From assembly GCA_963704995.1 (NCBI GenBank), contig CAVPIM010000012.1, forward strand, positions 104,197 through 168,196: 64,000 bases of DNA, given 5' to 3'. Position 1 is the first letter of the stretch. Every line of letters begins with the position of its first letter. This DNA is from RYN-230 sp963704995. Lineage in GTDB: Bacteria; Actinomycetota; Actinomycetes; Streptosporangiales; Streptosporangiaceae. Position numbers and translations under genes: made by a program. Under the pieces are notes generated by a model. That model searched no databases and was not told the origin of the DNA. It was given only the letters and a program-made list of their open reading frames with translations. Shown piece after piece: positions 1 through 9,684 of the stretch.

Positions 1-1189
1 GCCGGTAATGCTCCACTCGCTCGCGGCTGGGGCTGGCTACCTGGACCAGCACGGCGCCGGGCGGCCCGAGACGGCCCTCATCCAGGACCTCCCCGTAGGC
101 GTTGAGCCGGTGCAGGATGCCCTTGGTGTAGTCGAGCCGGTCGATGCCGAGCAGCACGATGTCCGGCTTGCCCAGTGCCTCGCGGAGTTCCTTGGCCCGG
201 TCCTGGACGTCCGGCCGCCGGGCGATCTCCTCGAAGCCCCGCGCGTCGATCGAGATGGGGAACGCCGCGGCCCGCACGTCCCGTCCGCTCACGAAGTTGT
301 CCTGGGCGACGCGCTGGCGCCGCGCGCCACGAGTGGCGTGGTCGGAGTGCGTGTCGTCGAACCCGGCATCCGGGACCCGGACCAGCGAACCGCGGGTGGC
401 CAGGCCCGCCGACCGGCGGCAGGCGCGCAGGAAGTTGGTGGCGTCGCTGTGGCGCTGGAAACCGAGCAGGTCGGCGCCGAGCAGGCCGCGGACGATCTGC
501 CGCCGCCAGGGCAGCTGGGCGAAAATCTCGTAACCCGGGAAAGGGATGTGGGTGAAATGGCCGATGCGCACGTCGGCCCGCAGCTCACGCACCATGCCCG
601 GGACGAGCTGGAGCTGATAGTCGTGCACCCACACGGTCGCGCCGTGGGCGGCCTGGGCGACGACCACCTCGGCGTACCGGCGGTTCACCCGCACGTACGC
701 GTCCCACCAGGGACGGCGGAACTCAGGCTGGGCGATGACGTCGTGGTAGAGCGGCCACAGCGTGGCGTTGCAGAAGCCCTCGTAGTAGTCGGCGACCTCT
801 TCGTCCGACAGCCCCACGCTGACCAGGTGTACCCCGCCGGCATCGAACGGCTCCGGGGCCTCCCCGGCCGTGCCGGGCCAGCCCACCCAGGCCCCGTCCG
901 CGGCCCGCATCACCGGCTCGAGCGCGGTCACCAGGCCGCCGGGGCTGGGACGCCATTCGATCTCGCCGTCCGGGCCCTCGGTCCGGTCCACCGGCAACCG
1001 GCTGGCCGCGACTACGAAGTTGTACTCGCCGTATGGAGCCGTGGTCCCATCCTCCCTGAGGCCGGGCCGGTGCTCTGCGGGCCCGGAACTTTCCGGGCCC
1101 GTACTGTCCTTACCCGTGCTGTCCTTACCCGTGCTGTCCCGGCCTGGCGAGGCTGGGCCGGCCAGGGCGGGCGGTCGTCGCGCCAGCAC
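1..1189 (-). CDS. otsA: Trehalose-6-phosphate synthase (GT20), C-terminus cut by window start
   Basis: Catalyses transfer of glucose from a nucleotide sugar to glucose 6-phosphate, giving trehalose 6-phosphate, in the cytoplasm. The reverse frame reads the GT20 N-terminal half: NFVVAASRLPVDR, the SPGGLVTALEP loop, an ADGAWVGWPG segment, WVHDYQLQLVPGMVR, IGHFTHIPFPG and LGIDRLDYTKGI, all as in OtsA. The C-terminal part lies beyond position 1. No ATG or GTG lies just before the conserved domain. The nearest usable start is a GTG at 1189, which adds about 50 low-complexity residues including three DSTG repeats, so the start is uncertain. No stop interrupts this extension. Confidence 0.88.
   Translation of the reverse strand, partial: MLARRPPALAGPASPGRDSTGKDSTGKDSTGPESSGPAEHRPGLREDGTTAPYGEYNFVVAASRLPVDRTEGPDGEIEWRPSPGGLVTALEPVMRAADGAWVGWPGTAGEAPEPFDAGGVHLVSVGLSDEEVADYYEGFCNATLWPLYHDVIAQPEFRRPWWDAYVRVNRRYAEVVVAQAAHGATVWVHDYQLQLVPGMVRELRADVRIGHFTHIPFPGYEIFAQLPWRRQIVRGLLGADLLGFQRHSDATNFLRACRRSAGLATRGSLVRVPDAGFDDTHSDHATRGARRQRVAQDNFVSGRDVRAAAFPISIDARGFEEIARRPDVQDRAKELREALGKPDIVLLGIDRLDYTKGILHRLNAYGEVLDEGRLGPPGAVLVQVASPSRERVEHYR
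1101..1145. repeat. 15-bp tandem repeat inside the otsA 5' extension
   Basis: Three consecutive 15-bp units (GTACTGTCCTTACCC, GTGCTGTCCTTACCC, then a diverged copy starting GTGCTGTCC). On the minus strand they encode repeated DSTGK before the OtsA fold. The unit keeps the reading frame. Confidence 0.85.
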
Positions 1190-1308
1190 TTCCCCCGGCC
1201 GGCGCCACGAAACAACCCTATCTGGTGCCTCACCGGGGAGTATGGCGGCCACGTCCGGGGCGGCCGGCCGCGGCCTCCGGGGCCGGCAGCCGGGGCTGGC
1301 AGCCGGGG

Positions 1309-4300
1309 CTACCGCGTGGTCACCGGCTGCGGCTGGACGCCTCCCGCAGGCTCAGCAGCCGCGCCGGCCGCGCTGGCCGCGGCGGGGTCCCGGCCCGGCT
1401 TCGCGGCGGCCTGGAGCTCGGTACCCGGATTAGCGGGCGCCCGGCGCCGGCCGAAGATGGCGGGCAGGAGGGCCAGCAGGACTAGGCCGCCGAGCAACAC
1501 CAGGCCACCCCACCAGGTGCTGCGCAGCCAGGGCAGGACATCGCGGGGCACCAACCCGTTCGTGCTGCTGCCACCGGTGCCCCACACCTCGGTGCGCACC
1601 CAGTGCAGCGTCAGCGCCCCCACCGCCAGCAGCGCGGTCAACCCGATGAGCGCGCCAAGCAGGCCGCGGTGGATGCCCCACGCGCCCAGGGCGATCAGGT
1701 ACAGGCCCACCAGGGCGATGACCGTGCCGGTCAGCCCGATCACGACGGTGGCGGACGAGGCCAGGACGATGCCCAGGATGGCCAGCACGACCCCGGCCAG
1801 CAGGGTCTTCCCGCCGTTGCCGCCGAGGGCCTTCGTGGCCAGGTAACCGGTCCGGGTGACGTTCCGGGCGCTGCCCAGGATGGGCCGGATCGCCTTCGGC
1901 GCTTCTGGGGCGACGGTCAGCGCGGCGGTCGCCACAGCCGCGGCCTTGGTGGCCAGCTGCAGGAACGCGGGGGTGCGGTCCTCGCTGGCCAGCGTCTGCA
2001 GCCGCACCGGGCAACCAGGCAGCTGGGCGGCGAACTCGTGCGGTCCCTTGTGCTGCTCCCTCATGGTGAGCACGGTGGTGACCCACGGATCCGGCGGAGC
2101 GGGCAGGGGCCGGCGCTGGCGGCGGCGGGCGCTGGAACGGTGCCCGGCGGCCCGGACCCGGGCCGCGAGCGTAGCCCCCGCGGCCGGCCGCGGCTCGGTG
2201 CTGGCGGGCTCACCCAGGCCGGCCGGGGCCTGGCCAGGGTCGGTGGGCGGGGGCATCCGCCGGTCGTCCGCGACCATGCGTTCCGCGACGGCGGGCAGTT
2301 CGCTGGCCGCGATGAGCTCCTGCCAGGCCCGGGCCAGGAACAGGGCCGAGTTCGGCAGGCTCACCGGGATCGGGGCGTCCGGGCGGTCCAGGAAGGCCAG
2401 GTCGGTCTCCAGGCAGTCGCCGTCCAGGCCCGCGGGCAGGCCGGTGGCCTGGCGCAGCAGCGCGGCGAAATTCCGGGCCCGTTGCCCGTGCGGCCACTGA
2501 TAATGATCTTCGATGACGGCCAGGATGCGGCGCGGATCGAGCAGGATGTGCACCAGCCAGCCGCTGCCGTCGAGCCGGCCCCACATCCAGTCGTAGGCCC
2601 GCCAGGAACTCTTGTAGAAGGCCGCGAAGTGGTGCAGCTCGACGCCGCGGAGCTTGCTGACCGTGTCTTCGGGGGCCAGGGACGTCCGGGTGTTGGCGCT
2701 GACCTGGATGAACTCCACCGGCTGGTCGATCCCGGGATCGGCGGGCTGCAGCGCGCGCTCGGCAATGACCAGGTTGAGCAGCCGGTCCGTCATCTCGGCC
2801 GGCCCGGCGGCGGACCCCAGGAAGCCGAGGTAGGCCACGGTCGCGCGGGCGGCCTGGCGGCGTGATGCCCGGCCGCCGCTGACCGTCATCGGGGCCAGGT
2901 CACGGAGCAGCCCCAGGGCCGCGGTGGCGAGCTTCTCCCAGGCCGCCGCGAGCGGGTCCTGGAGGCCGGGGCCCGCGGCGCCGGGGGTGCCCGGACCCGT
3001 TCCGGGGCCCGGGCCGGTTCCGGGGCCCGGGCCGGTTCCCGGGCGGTCCGGCCCGATCAGGAGCGCCTGCCGCTGGGCGGTGGCCAGGTGCGCGGCGACT
3101 TGCAGCAGGCTGGGCCGCGGATGGTCACCGGGTGGTCCCGCGGCCCGTTTCACCAGGTCGCCCACGGGCACGCCGTCGTCGCCCGCCCCGGGCAGGTTCC
3201 CCGCGGCGGCGGTGACGGCCGCGTGATGACCGGCGAGCATCTGCCGTTCGGCGAGGCTGGACGCCCGCTGGTATCCGAGCCGGATCAGGTGCAGCACGGC
3301 CGCCTGGGCAGCGCGGAAGGCGGGCAGGCCGAACCAGGCCGCGCGGCTGACCGGGTCTGGTGCCGAATCCCAGGCCGCCCAGGCCGCATCCTCGTCCAGT
3401 GCCCCTTCGCCCGCTGCGGGCTGCCAGCCGCCGCCGAGGATCGCGGCCATCCCGGTGGCCAGCTGGGCCTGCACCGGCTCGGCCACGGCCGGCCCGGCCG
3501 GCGCCGGGCAGGCCAGCCACTGCGCGGGCGGCGGCTGCAGCGCCGAAACTTCGCGCATCATGGCGTCCGCCAGCGGGCGGGCCAGGCCCCGGCCCTGCTG
3601 AACCTGGTACCCGGCCAGCAGGCCAGGGGTGACGAGACCGCGCGGCAGCAGACGGGTGCCCATCTCCGCGAGGCTGCGCCGCAGGTCACTCGTGGTGGCG
3701 AGCTGGTCGTTGTGCGCGCGGATCAGCTGCAGGTCGCCTGCGATCGACTGGCTCAGCTGCGCATCCAGGTCCATCCTGAGCGCCGTGGCCATCGTCGGCG
3801 GGCTCGCCCACCGGGCCGCGGGGGTCGGCCCGGTGGGCGAGGCCGGTGCGCCGCCGCCGTCGGGCACGACGAACGCCAGCACCCGCCGGACCTCCCGGGT
3901 GGCGCGGCGGCCCAGCACGGTGGACAGCAGCGGCGAAAGCGGCCGGTTGTCGAGCAGCCCGCCGTCGGCCACCCAGTGGCTGCGGGTCATGTTGGCGAAG
4001 CGGGTCATGTCCGGCCGGAGCGGGACCCCCGGTACCCCGGCGACCTGGGCGCCGATCGGGATGTAGGACGGCTCGAACGCCCCCGGGAACGACGCGCTGC
4101 TGCGCGCGGCGAGGGCCAGCGCGGTCAGGGACGACAAGTCCCGGCCGCCCGGCGCGAGATCCTCCTGGTGGAACGTGAACAGCCCGTGGTGATCGACGTC
4201 GGGGACGACCGTGCCGTAGTCGTCGGTGAACCGGCCTGCTTCACCGGACATCATCGTCGTCGTGATGAACACGGTCGTGTCCACGGCCTGCCCCGCCGAC

Positions 4301-4942
4301 CCGGCGGGCGCCAGCAGCGGATCGTCCGGCCGGCGCCGGTAGAGACCCTCGATTCCCCGGGCCAGCTGGGTGAACAGCACCTTGTCGCCCTGCATGAGCG
4401 ACGGAGGGTCCTTCTCCCCGGGATCGCGCAGCAGCAGGTCCATCGAGCCGGTGGTGAGCCACAGATCACGCAGCATGGCCAGGTCGGCCCCGGCCGCGCT
4501 GGACAGCCCGAGCAGCGCGGCGTTGATCCCGCCCGCGCTGGTCCCCGCCAGCACGTCCACGGTGACGGTGAGATCGAGGCAGCGCAGCAGCCGCAGGTAC
4601 AGGTCGCGGGACCGGGCATCCCAGTCCGTGCCGCCCGGCCCGGCCGCGGCACCGCCCGGCCCGCCGCGGCACTGCCCGCGCCGGCCGGCCGCGGCCTGCC
4701 GGCCCGGCGGCGGACTCGTGCTGGCGCACGTTACTGGCCTGCTGGAGCAGGTTGACCTCGCGGGCCACCCCGCCCATCCACACCGCCAGGCTCACGCCAC
4801 CCGACATGGCCACCGCGAAGCGCACTTCCTGGGTGGTGTCACTGACCCCGATGGCCCGGTCGCCCGCAGCCTCACCTTCTGGCGCCATAACGGTCTGACC
4901 GGCCGGCTGGGAACCGCCGGTACTCAAAGGTGCGGTGCGCAT
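1309..4942 (-). pseudogene. Patatin-like phospholipase with C-terminal membrane segments (DUF3376 type), frameshifted
   Basis: Predicted serine lipase of the patatin family. The first frame starts at ATG 4942 behind a purine-rich run and reads VAMSGGVSLAVWMGGVAREV, the oxyanion-hole glycine region. The second frame, entered upstream of 4560, reads DLTVTVDVLAGTSAGGINAA, with the GxSxG nucleophile elbow, and continues about 1080 codons to 1309. A DGGLLDNRP motif supplies the catalytic Asp. Several hydrophobic segments (about 2000-1440) suggest membrane attachment. The two frames differ by one base, and the switch lies in a Gly/Pro/Ala-rich linker between about 4620 and 4740. An indel, real or a consensus error, is the simplest explanation. 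Function is inferred from the motifs; the substrate is unknown. Confidence 0.75.
3001..3051. repeat. 18-bp tandem repeat in the patatin-like gene
   Basis: Two perfect 18-bp copies (TCCGGGGCCCGGGCCGGT at 3001-3018 and 3019-3036) followed by a diverged third. They encode a repeating TGPGPG linker in the middle of the protein. Confidence 0.85.
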
Positions 4943-4956
4943 GACGAGCCCCCCCT

Positions 4957-4986
4957 TGGCTGCGCTGGATCTGGCTGCGCTGGATC
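4957..4986. repeat. Perfect 15-bp tandem duplication upstream of the patatin-like gene
   Basis: TGGCTGCGCTGGATC occurs twice without mismatch in the short gap between the patatin-like start (4942) and the stop of the next gene (5011). It lies in the presumed leader of the patatin-like gene. Confidence 0.9.
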
Positions 4987-5010
4987 ATTCCTGCCGCGTG
5001 CCGCCCGGCG

Positions 5011-5913
5011 TCAGGTGACCTTCCGGAGGGTGGCCACGGACACGTGCGGCCAGCTGAGGCCGGCGAAGTTGAGCAGCACGGTCTGCGTGTACTGGAGCTG
5101 CAGGAACAGGTGGTCGTCGTACGGGGCCGGGTACTTCACCTTCTCGATCCAGAAGATGGCGCTGACCTCCGCCACATTCGCGTTGGGCCCGAGGAAGGGA
5201 ATGTCCTCCGCGCCCCCGAAAGCGTTGGGGGCCGTTCCCGCCGCGGTCGAGATGGTCAGCACCGTGGTCTCGGTAATGGTCTGGGCCGCGATGTCGTCCG
5301 AAAGCAGCGAGTTGGGGTTGGTCACCATGGCCTGGGTGACGCCCGCGGGGACGGGGTTGGTCCGGAAGTCATTGGGCTTGCTGAGGTCGTACTCGGGGAA
5401 ACCGTTCGGGGTTCCCGGCGGCGGGACCGGCCCCCCGATGCCGAAGGGCACCGTGTTGGCCGCGCCGATCCTGGGCGGCCCGGGCACGTCGAACGAAGTG
5501 CCCTGGATCAGGACGGCTGTGCCGTGCGGGATCGTGGCCATCCGCACCACGGTGGCTGGCTCGGCCGGGTCCGTGGTCTCCGGGACGTTCAGCCATATGC
5601 CCGGCTCGAGGTGGATCGCGCCGCCGCTGCTGCGGTCGCTGATCTGCTGCAGGTAGTGGATCCCGAAGATCTCGATGTCATCCTGGACCGAGCCGCGGTT
5701 CGGGATAGGTCCGCCGATGCTGCTGAAGTGCAGTTCCTCGTCGGTGGGGTTCAGCTCCAGGAAGATATCGTTGCCGCCCTGGAAGTCGGGTCGCGCGATG
5801 AGATTGAATCCTTGCCCCCGCCAGTTCCCCGGGAGTTCCTTCAGCGGCCCGAGCTGCTGGAGGAATGTCTCTACGGGTGCGGCCACGCGCAAGGAAGGAA
5901 TTCGGTCCGGCAT
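5011..5913 (-). CDS. Conserved protein of unknown function, possible lipocalin/nitrobindin-like barrel
   Basis: A 300-residue cytoplasmic-looking protein with no signal peptide. Start ATG 5913 (MPDRIPSLRV) follows a GAGGGGACC ribosome site; the open frame continues upstream but looks non-coding. Recognisable stretches include LPGNWRGQGFNLIARPDF, PIPNRGSVQDD, YLQQISD, HLEPGIWLNVPETT and ATIPHGTAVLIQG. These recur in a family of bacterial proteins that I associate loosely with heme-binding beta-barrels, but I cannot confirm a fold or ligand. The gene stands alone between the patatin-like gene and the LuxR regulator, read in the same direction. Function should be regarded as unknown. Confidence 0.7.
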   Translation of the reverse strand: MPDRIPSLRVAAPVETFLQQLGPLKELPGNWRGQGFNLIARPDFQGGNDIFLELNPTDEELHFSSIGGPIPNRGSVQDDIEIFGIHYLQQISDRSSGGAIHLEPGIWLNVPETTDPAEPATVVRMATIPHGTAVLIQGTSFDVPGPPRIGAANTVPFGIGGPVPPPGTPNGFPEYDLSKPNDFRTNPVPAGVTQAMVTNPNSLLSDDIAAQTITETTVLTISTAAGTAPNAFGGAEDIPFLGPNANVAEVSAIFWIEKVKYPAPYDDHLFLQLQYTQTVLLNFAGLSWPHVSVATLRKVT

Positions 5914-6137
5914 TGTCACCAGGTCCCCTCTGGATGAAGTGAATGCCCCGATCGGACTGGGACCGCTGCCCCCTGGCCGTGCGGTCCTGCTGTGGGCTGG
6001 CGATCTGCAGGCCGCCCACGGGGGCACGGTATGGCTCCGGCCCGGCTTGATGAATCCGTAGATCCCGCACATTTGGAGCCCGGCCTGGAATGGGCCCGCC
6101 CCGGGGCGGTGCGGCCCTGAACAGTGCGGCCTGAGGT

Positions 6138-8999
6138 TCAGCGGTGACCCGAGGTGCTTAAAAGGCGGCACAACTCGGTGCGGGAATGGACCTCTAGCTT
6201 CTGGTAGATCCTGGTCAGGTGGGACTCGACGGTACGCCGGCCCATGAACAGCTCGGCGGCGACCTGCCCGTTGCTGTGCCCCAGCACCACCAGCTCGGCG
6301 ACCCGCTGCTCGGCGGCCGTCAGCGACGAGGGGTGCGGGGCGGCCGGCCTCAGGCCGACGCAGGCCAGCTCACGACGCGTGCGCGCGGCCCAGGCCGGAG
6401 CGCCCAGGCGCTCGAAGAGCGCGAGCGCGTCCGTGATGCGCATCTTGGCCAGCCGCTTGTGCCGGGCCCGCCGGTGGACCTCGCCCGCCGTGAGCAGTGT
6501 CCGGGCCGTTTCGAAGGGCTGCGGGACGGTTCCGCACTGGCCGATCGCGTTCTCCAGGGCGGCTTCCGCGCCGGCCAGGTCGCCCTGCGCGGCCAGCAGG
6601 AGGCCGCGGCAGCGGGCCGCGCCCGCCATCCCGAAATCCCGGCCCAGCTCAGCCGACCACGATTCGTAGGGTTCGAGGACGGCTTGCGCCTCGCCGAGGT
6701 GGCCCAGCCGGACGAGCGCCTCGATCTCGTCCGGCAGGAAGCGCCACAGCGCGGGCTCCAGCCCGTCGTTCCAGTCGGCGGGCTGCACGAACGGGCCGAG
6801 CAGCTCATGGACACCGGCCGCGTCACCTTGCGACAGCCCGGCCACGCCGAGCGCGTGCGCGCACATCCGGGGCACCACCGACATGCCGAGTTCGGCTCCG
6901 GCCTGCATCGACCGTGTGGCGTCGCGCCGCCCCTCGTCGAGCCGGCCGCGGCAGATCTGCAGCAGGCTCCGCACCCCGAACATGAGCGCCACGCCGGACG
7001 GGCTGTCGGCCTCTTCCGCGGCCCGGCAGCCCTGCTCGGCCAGCTGCTCCGCGCGGTTCCAGCGCCCGGCCCAGGTCTCGGTCTCGACCAGCCCCCAGAG
7101 CAGCAGCGGCAGCTCGGTCTCGATGCCTTCTTCCCGCGCGCGCCGGTACTCCTCCTCATACAGCCGCCGGGCGCCATCGAGGTCGCCGTTCCAGTGCAGG
7201 ACGTGGCCGATCGCCACGTTGGGCCGCAGCTCCATGCTCAGCCGGACCGGCTGGTGCGGTCGGCCGGCCAGGGCGCGCCGGATGAGGTCAGGCCGCGGTG
7301 GGCGGCACAGCATGAAGTCGAGAAGCGCGAGCCCTGCGCAGCACTGCGCTTCGAGTGCGGCGTTCCCGTCTCCCCGCTCGATGTCCTCCAGCGCTTCCCC
7401 GGCGATGAGCCGCGCCCCCCGCAGATCACCCGAGTTCAGCGCGACCACGCAGCGGTCCAGGTTGATGACGATGCGCGACTCCCGGTGATCCGCCGCTTCA
7501 CGCAGCGCCCACTCCAGGTCGGCTGCCCACGCGGGCAGGGACTGGCCGCTGTGCCCGCGGTAGCGGGCCAGCCGCCGGACCAGCTCGGCACGACCCGGGC
7601 CGGGGTCCGCGGAATCGATCACTCCTTCGAGGAGCAGGCGGGCCTGAGCTGGCTGTGACGCATCGAACCGGTGCGCCGCCGCCAGGACTATCCGGCGCTG
7701 ACGGGTCGCGGGCTCATCCAGCGGGGTCAGCGCCGCCGCGAGCTCAGCCAGGTCAGCGGCGACCGCGCAGGCCCCGCGCCCCGCGGCCGCGATGGCAGCG
7801 GCCTCCACGCCCGCGGCGATCAGCTCGTCGGGTTCTGCGGCGCTGAGCGCGAGATGCCGGGCCCGTTCCTCCGGCCGTTCCGCGCCCGTCGCCAGCCGGG
7901 CGTGCGCGGCCTGCCGATCCGCCGGATCAGCGGTGCTGACGATGATCGACCGGACCAGGGGATGGGTCACGAACACGCGCTGATCCGCGGCCGCGAGCAG
8001 GTTGGCGGCCATCAGCTGCCCGAGATCGTCCAGTACCCGGGACGGGTCGCGGGCGGTGCCCAGGATGACGGGCAGGCTGGGGCCATCGGCGAGCGCGGTG
8101 ACCAGCAGAAGGTCACGGGCGCCTCCCGACAGGGAGCTGATCCGGCTGGCGACCAGCTGCCGCAGGGAAGAGGGGATGTCGGGCGGCCGCCCGCCGATGA
8201 TCGACTCGATGACGCCAGGCCGCCCGGCCAGTTCCAGCAGGAACATCGGGTTGCCGCCGGTCAGCTGGACCAGGTTCAGCAGCGTGCGCCGGCCTGGCCG
8301 GAACGGGGTGCGTGAGGTCACCAGCTCGTGCGCGGCGTCCGGGCTGAGCGGGCCGAGGACCAGCCGGTCCAGCCGCCCGGGCGGGAGGGCGTCGGTCGCG
8401 AGGGCGGGCCGGCCACTGACCCGCTGGCCACTGCTCCGCTGACCGCTGGCCTGCTGACCACTGGCCTGCTGACCACTGGCCCAGCCTGTCCGGACCGAGG
8501 CCAGCAGGCTCACCGGAGCAGGAGGTAGCCGGCGCAGGACGAACGCCAGGACCCGCGCCGACGGGAGGTCCAGCCAGTGCAGGTCATCGACGATCATGAG
8601 AACGGGCTGCGGGCCGGCGGCCCGGCGCAGCAGGGTGACCGCGGCCGTGGCGATGGTGCGCAGGTTGACCGACGGTCCGGATGCTTCCTCGCGGAGGAGC
8701 GCCACCCGGATAGCCCGGCGTTGCGGGCCGGGCAGGGCCTCGGTCAGCGAGCCCGGCAGCGGGTCCAGCAAGTCCGCGATCCCGGTGTACTCCAGCGGCA
8801 TTTCGAGTTCTGCCGGGTTGGCGGTGAGAACCAGCCAGCCATGCTCGCGGGCCGCGTCACGCGCGGCCGCCAGGATGCTCGTCTTGCCGATGCCTATCTC
8901 GCCCTCGACGAGCATGGCCGGCGAGTTCTGCGTGGCCCGGCCCAGGAAACCGGCCACCGCGGCGACCTCAGGTTCCCGGCCCACAAGTACTGGAGCCAT
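6138..8999 (-). CDS. LuxR-family regulator with N-terminal AAA ATPase domain (LAL type)
   Basis: Large ATP-dependent transcription regulator of about 953 residues. Near residue 33 there is a Walker A motif (GEIGIGKTS), then a Walker B-like VLMIVDDLHWLD, a long helical repeat region, and a C-terminal LuxR HTH reading LTAAEQRVAELVVLG through GRRTVESHLTRIYQKL. Start ATG 8999 (MAPVLVGREPEV) follows GGGGAT and places the ATPase domain at the N-terminus as in the family; the open frame extends further upstream without support. A run of five 15-bp repeats encodes a GQQASG linker after the ATPase core. No target genes can be assigned, and the neighbours are unrelated. Confidence 0.92.
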   Translation of the reverse strand: MAPVLVGREPEVAAVAGFLGRATQNSPAMLVEGEIGIGKTSILAAARDAAREHGWLVLTANPAELEMPLEYTGIADLLDPLPGSLTEALPGPQRRAIRVALLREEASGPSVNLRTIATAAVTLLRRAAGPQPVLMIVDDLHWLDLPSARVLAFVLRRLPPAPVSLLASVRTGWASGQQASGQQASGQRSSGQRVSGRPALATDALPPGRLDRLVLGPLSPDAAHELVTSRTPFRPGRRTLLNLVQLTGGNPMFLLELAGRPGVIESIIGGRPPDIPSSLRQLVASRISSLSGGARDLLLVTALADGPSLPVILGTARDPSRVLDDLGQLMAANLLAAADQRVFVTHPLVRSIIVSTADPADRQAAHARLATGAERPEERARHLALSAAEPDELIAAGVEAAAIAAAGRGACAVAADLAELAAALTPLDEPATRQRRIVLAAAHRFDASQPAQARLLLEGVIDSADPGPGRAELVRRLARYRGHSGQSLPAWAADLEWALREAADHRESRIVINLDRCVVALNSGDLRGARLIAGEALEDIERGDGNAALEAQCCAGLALLDFMLCRPPRPDLIRRALAGRPHQPVRLSMELRPNVAIGHVLHWNGDLDGARRLYEEEYRRAREEGIETELPLLLWGLVETETWAGRWNRAEQLAEQGCRAAEEADSPSGVALMFGVRSLLQICRGRLDEGRRDATRSMQAGAELGMSVVPRMCAHALGVAGLSQGDAAGVHELLGPFVQPADWNDGLEPALWRFLPDEIEALVRLGHLGEAQAVLEPYESWSAELGRDFGMAGAARCRGLLLAAQGDLAGAEAALENAIGQCGTVPQPFETARTLLTAGEVHRRARHKRLAKMRITDALALFERLGAPAWAARTRRELACVGLRPAAPHPSSLTAAEQRVAELVVLGHSNGQVAAELFMGRRTVESHLTRIYQKLEVHSRTELCRLLSTSGHR
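8411..8485. repeat. Five degenerate 15-bp tandem units in the LuxR-type gene
   Basis: Units begin at 8411, 8426, 8441, 8456 and 8471 (for example GACCACTGGCCTGCT). They encode an SGQQA/SGQRS-type linker and stay in frame. Confidence 0.85.
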
Positions 9000-9134
9000 C
9001 TCATCCCCAACCCCCAGATTGAGTATGAAGTCAGGCCCTGTTTTGCGCCATCCGGTAAACGGGCCGTGTAACGGCATCACGGGCCTTAGATGGGTACCGG
9101 CCGGGTTAGCCAGCCGCGGCCACGCCGGGCCGCG

Positions 9135-9578
9135 TCAGCCGGGCAGGCGGCTCATGCCCGCGCGGACGCGCTCCGCGGTGGCGTCGAGTTCGTCGCGCCC
9201 GGGGCTGCGCGGCCTGGCCTTGAGCCGGAAGCCGTCGCCCGGGGTCCGCGGGATCACATGCAGGTGCACGTGGAAGATCTCCTGGCCGGCGGCCACGCCG
9301 TCGGCCAGGAAGAAGTTCACGCCCTCGGAGGGCACCGCGCTGTTGCGCAGCGCCCGGGCCAGCCGGTGGGCCACCGCGAACACGCGGGTCCCGGGGTCCT
9401 CATCGAGGTCCTCCAGGCTGGCGGCGTGCGCCCGGGGCACGACCAGCAGGTGCCCGGTGGTCAGCGGCCGCACGTCCATGAACGCGATCACGTGATCGTC
9501 CTCGTAGACCCGGCTCGCCGGCACCTCCCCGGCGATGATGCCGCAGAACACGCAGGCCGGTGCCGGGCTGGAAGTCAT
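9135..9578 (-). CDS. HIT-family nucleotide hydrolase
   Basis: A 147-residue histidine-triad protein expected to hydrolyse nucleotide phosphoramidates or dinucleoside polyphosphates in the cytosol. The N-terminus CVFCGIIAGEVPASRVYEDD and the C-terminal HVHLHVIP triad (His103, 105, 107 by my count) match the family, and the length is normal. It is divergent from the SDR gene starting at 9685, with about 107 bp between them that would hold both promoters. The physiological substrate is not evident from the context. Confidence 0.93.
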   Translation of the reverse strand: MTSSPAPACVFCGIIAGEVPASRVYEDDHVIAFMDVRPLTTGHLLVVPRAHAASLEDLDEDPGTRVFAVAHRLARALRNSAVPSEGVNFFLADGVAAGQEIFHVHLHVIPRTPGDGFRLKARPRSPGRDELDATAERVRAGMSRLPG

Positions 9579-9684
9579 GCCGATATTGTGCCGGACCAGC
9601 GGCGTGAGTCACGCCAGGCCTGGCGGGGACGACGCGGCGGCCGGTCACGGGCGTGGCCGATGGGCACGGGACGGGGTTGATCAG

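Noticed and set aside
8..1846. Long open frame on the plus strand opposite otsA and the patatin-like gene
   Set aside because: Composition is typical of antisense frames in very GC-rich DNA (Gly/Arg/Pro-rich, no motifs), and both genes on the other strand have clear families.
3088..4755. 555-codon plus-strand frame
   Set aside because: It is the complement of the patatin-like gene and shows no recognisable domain.
6020..6075. MCGIYGF sequence upstream of 5913, reminiscent of class II glutamine amidotransferases
   Set aside because: Only the first seven residues match; the rest is low-complexity and the conserved protein downstream has its own start and ribosome site.
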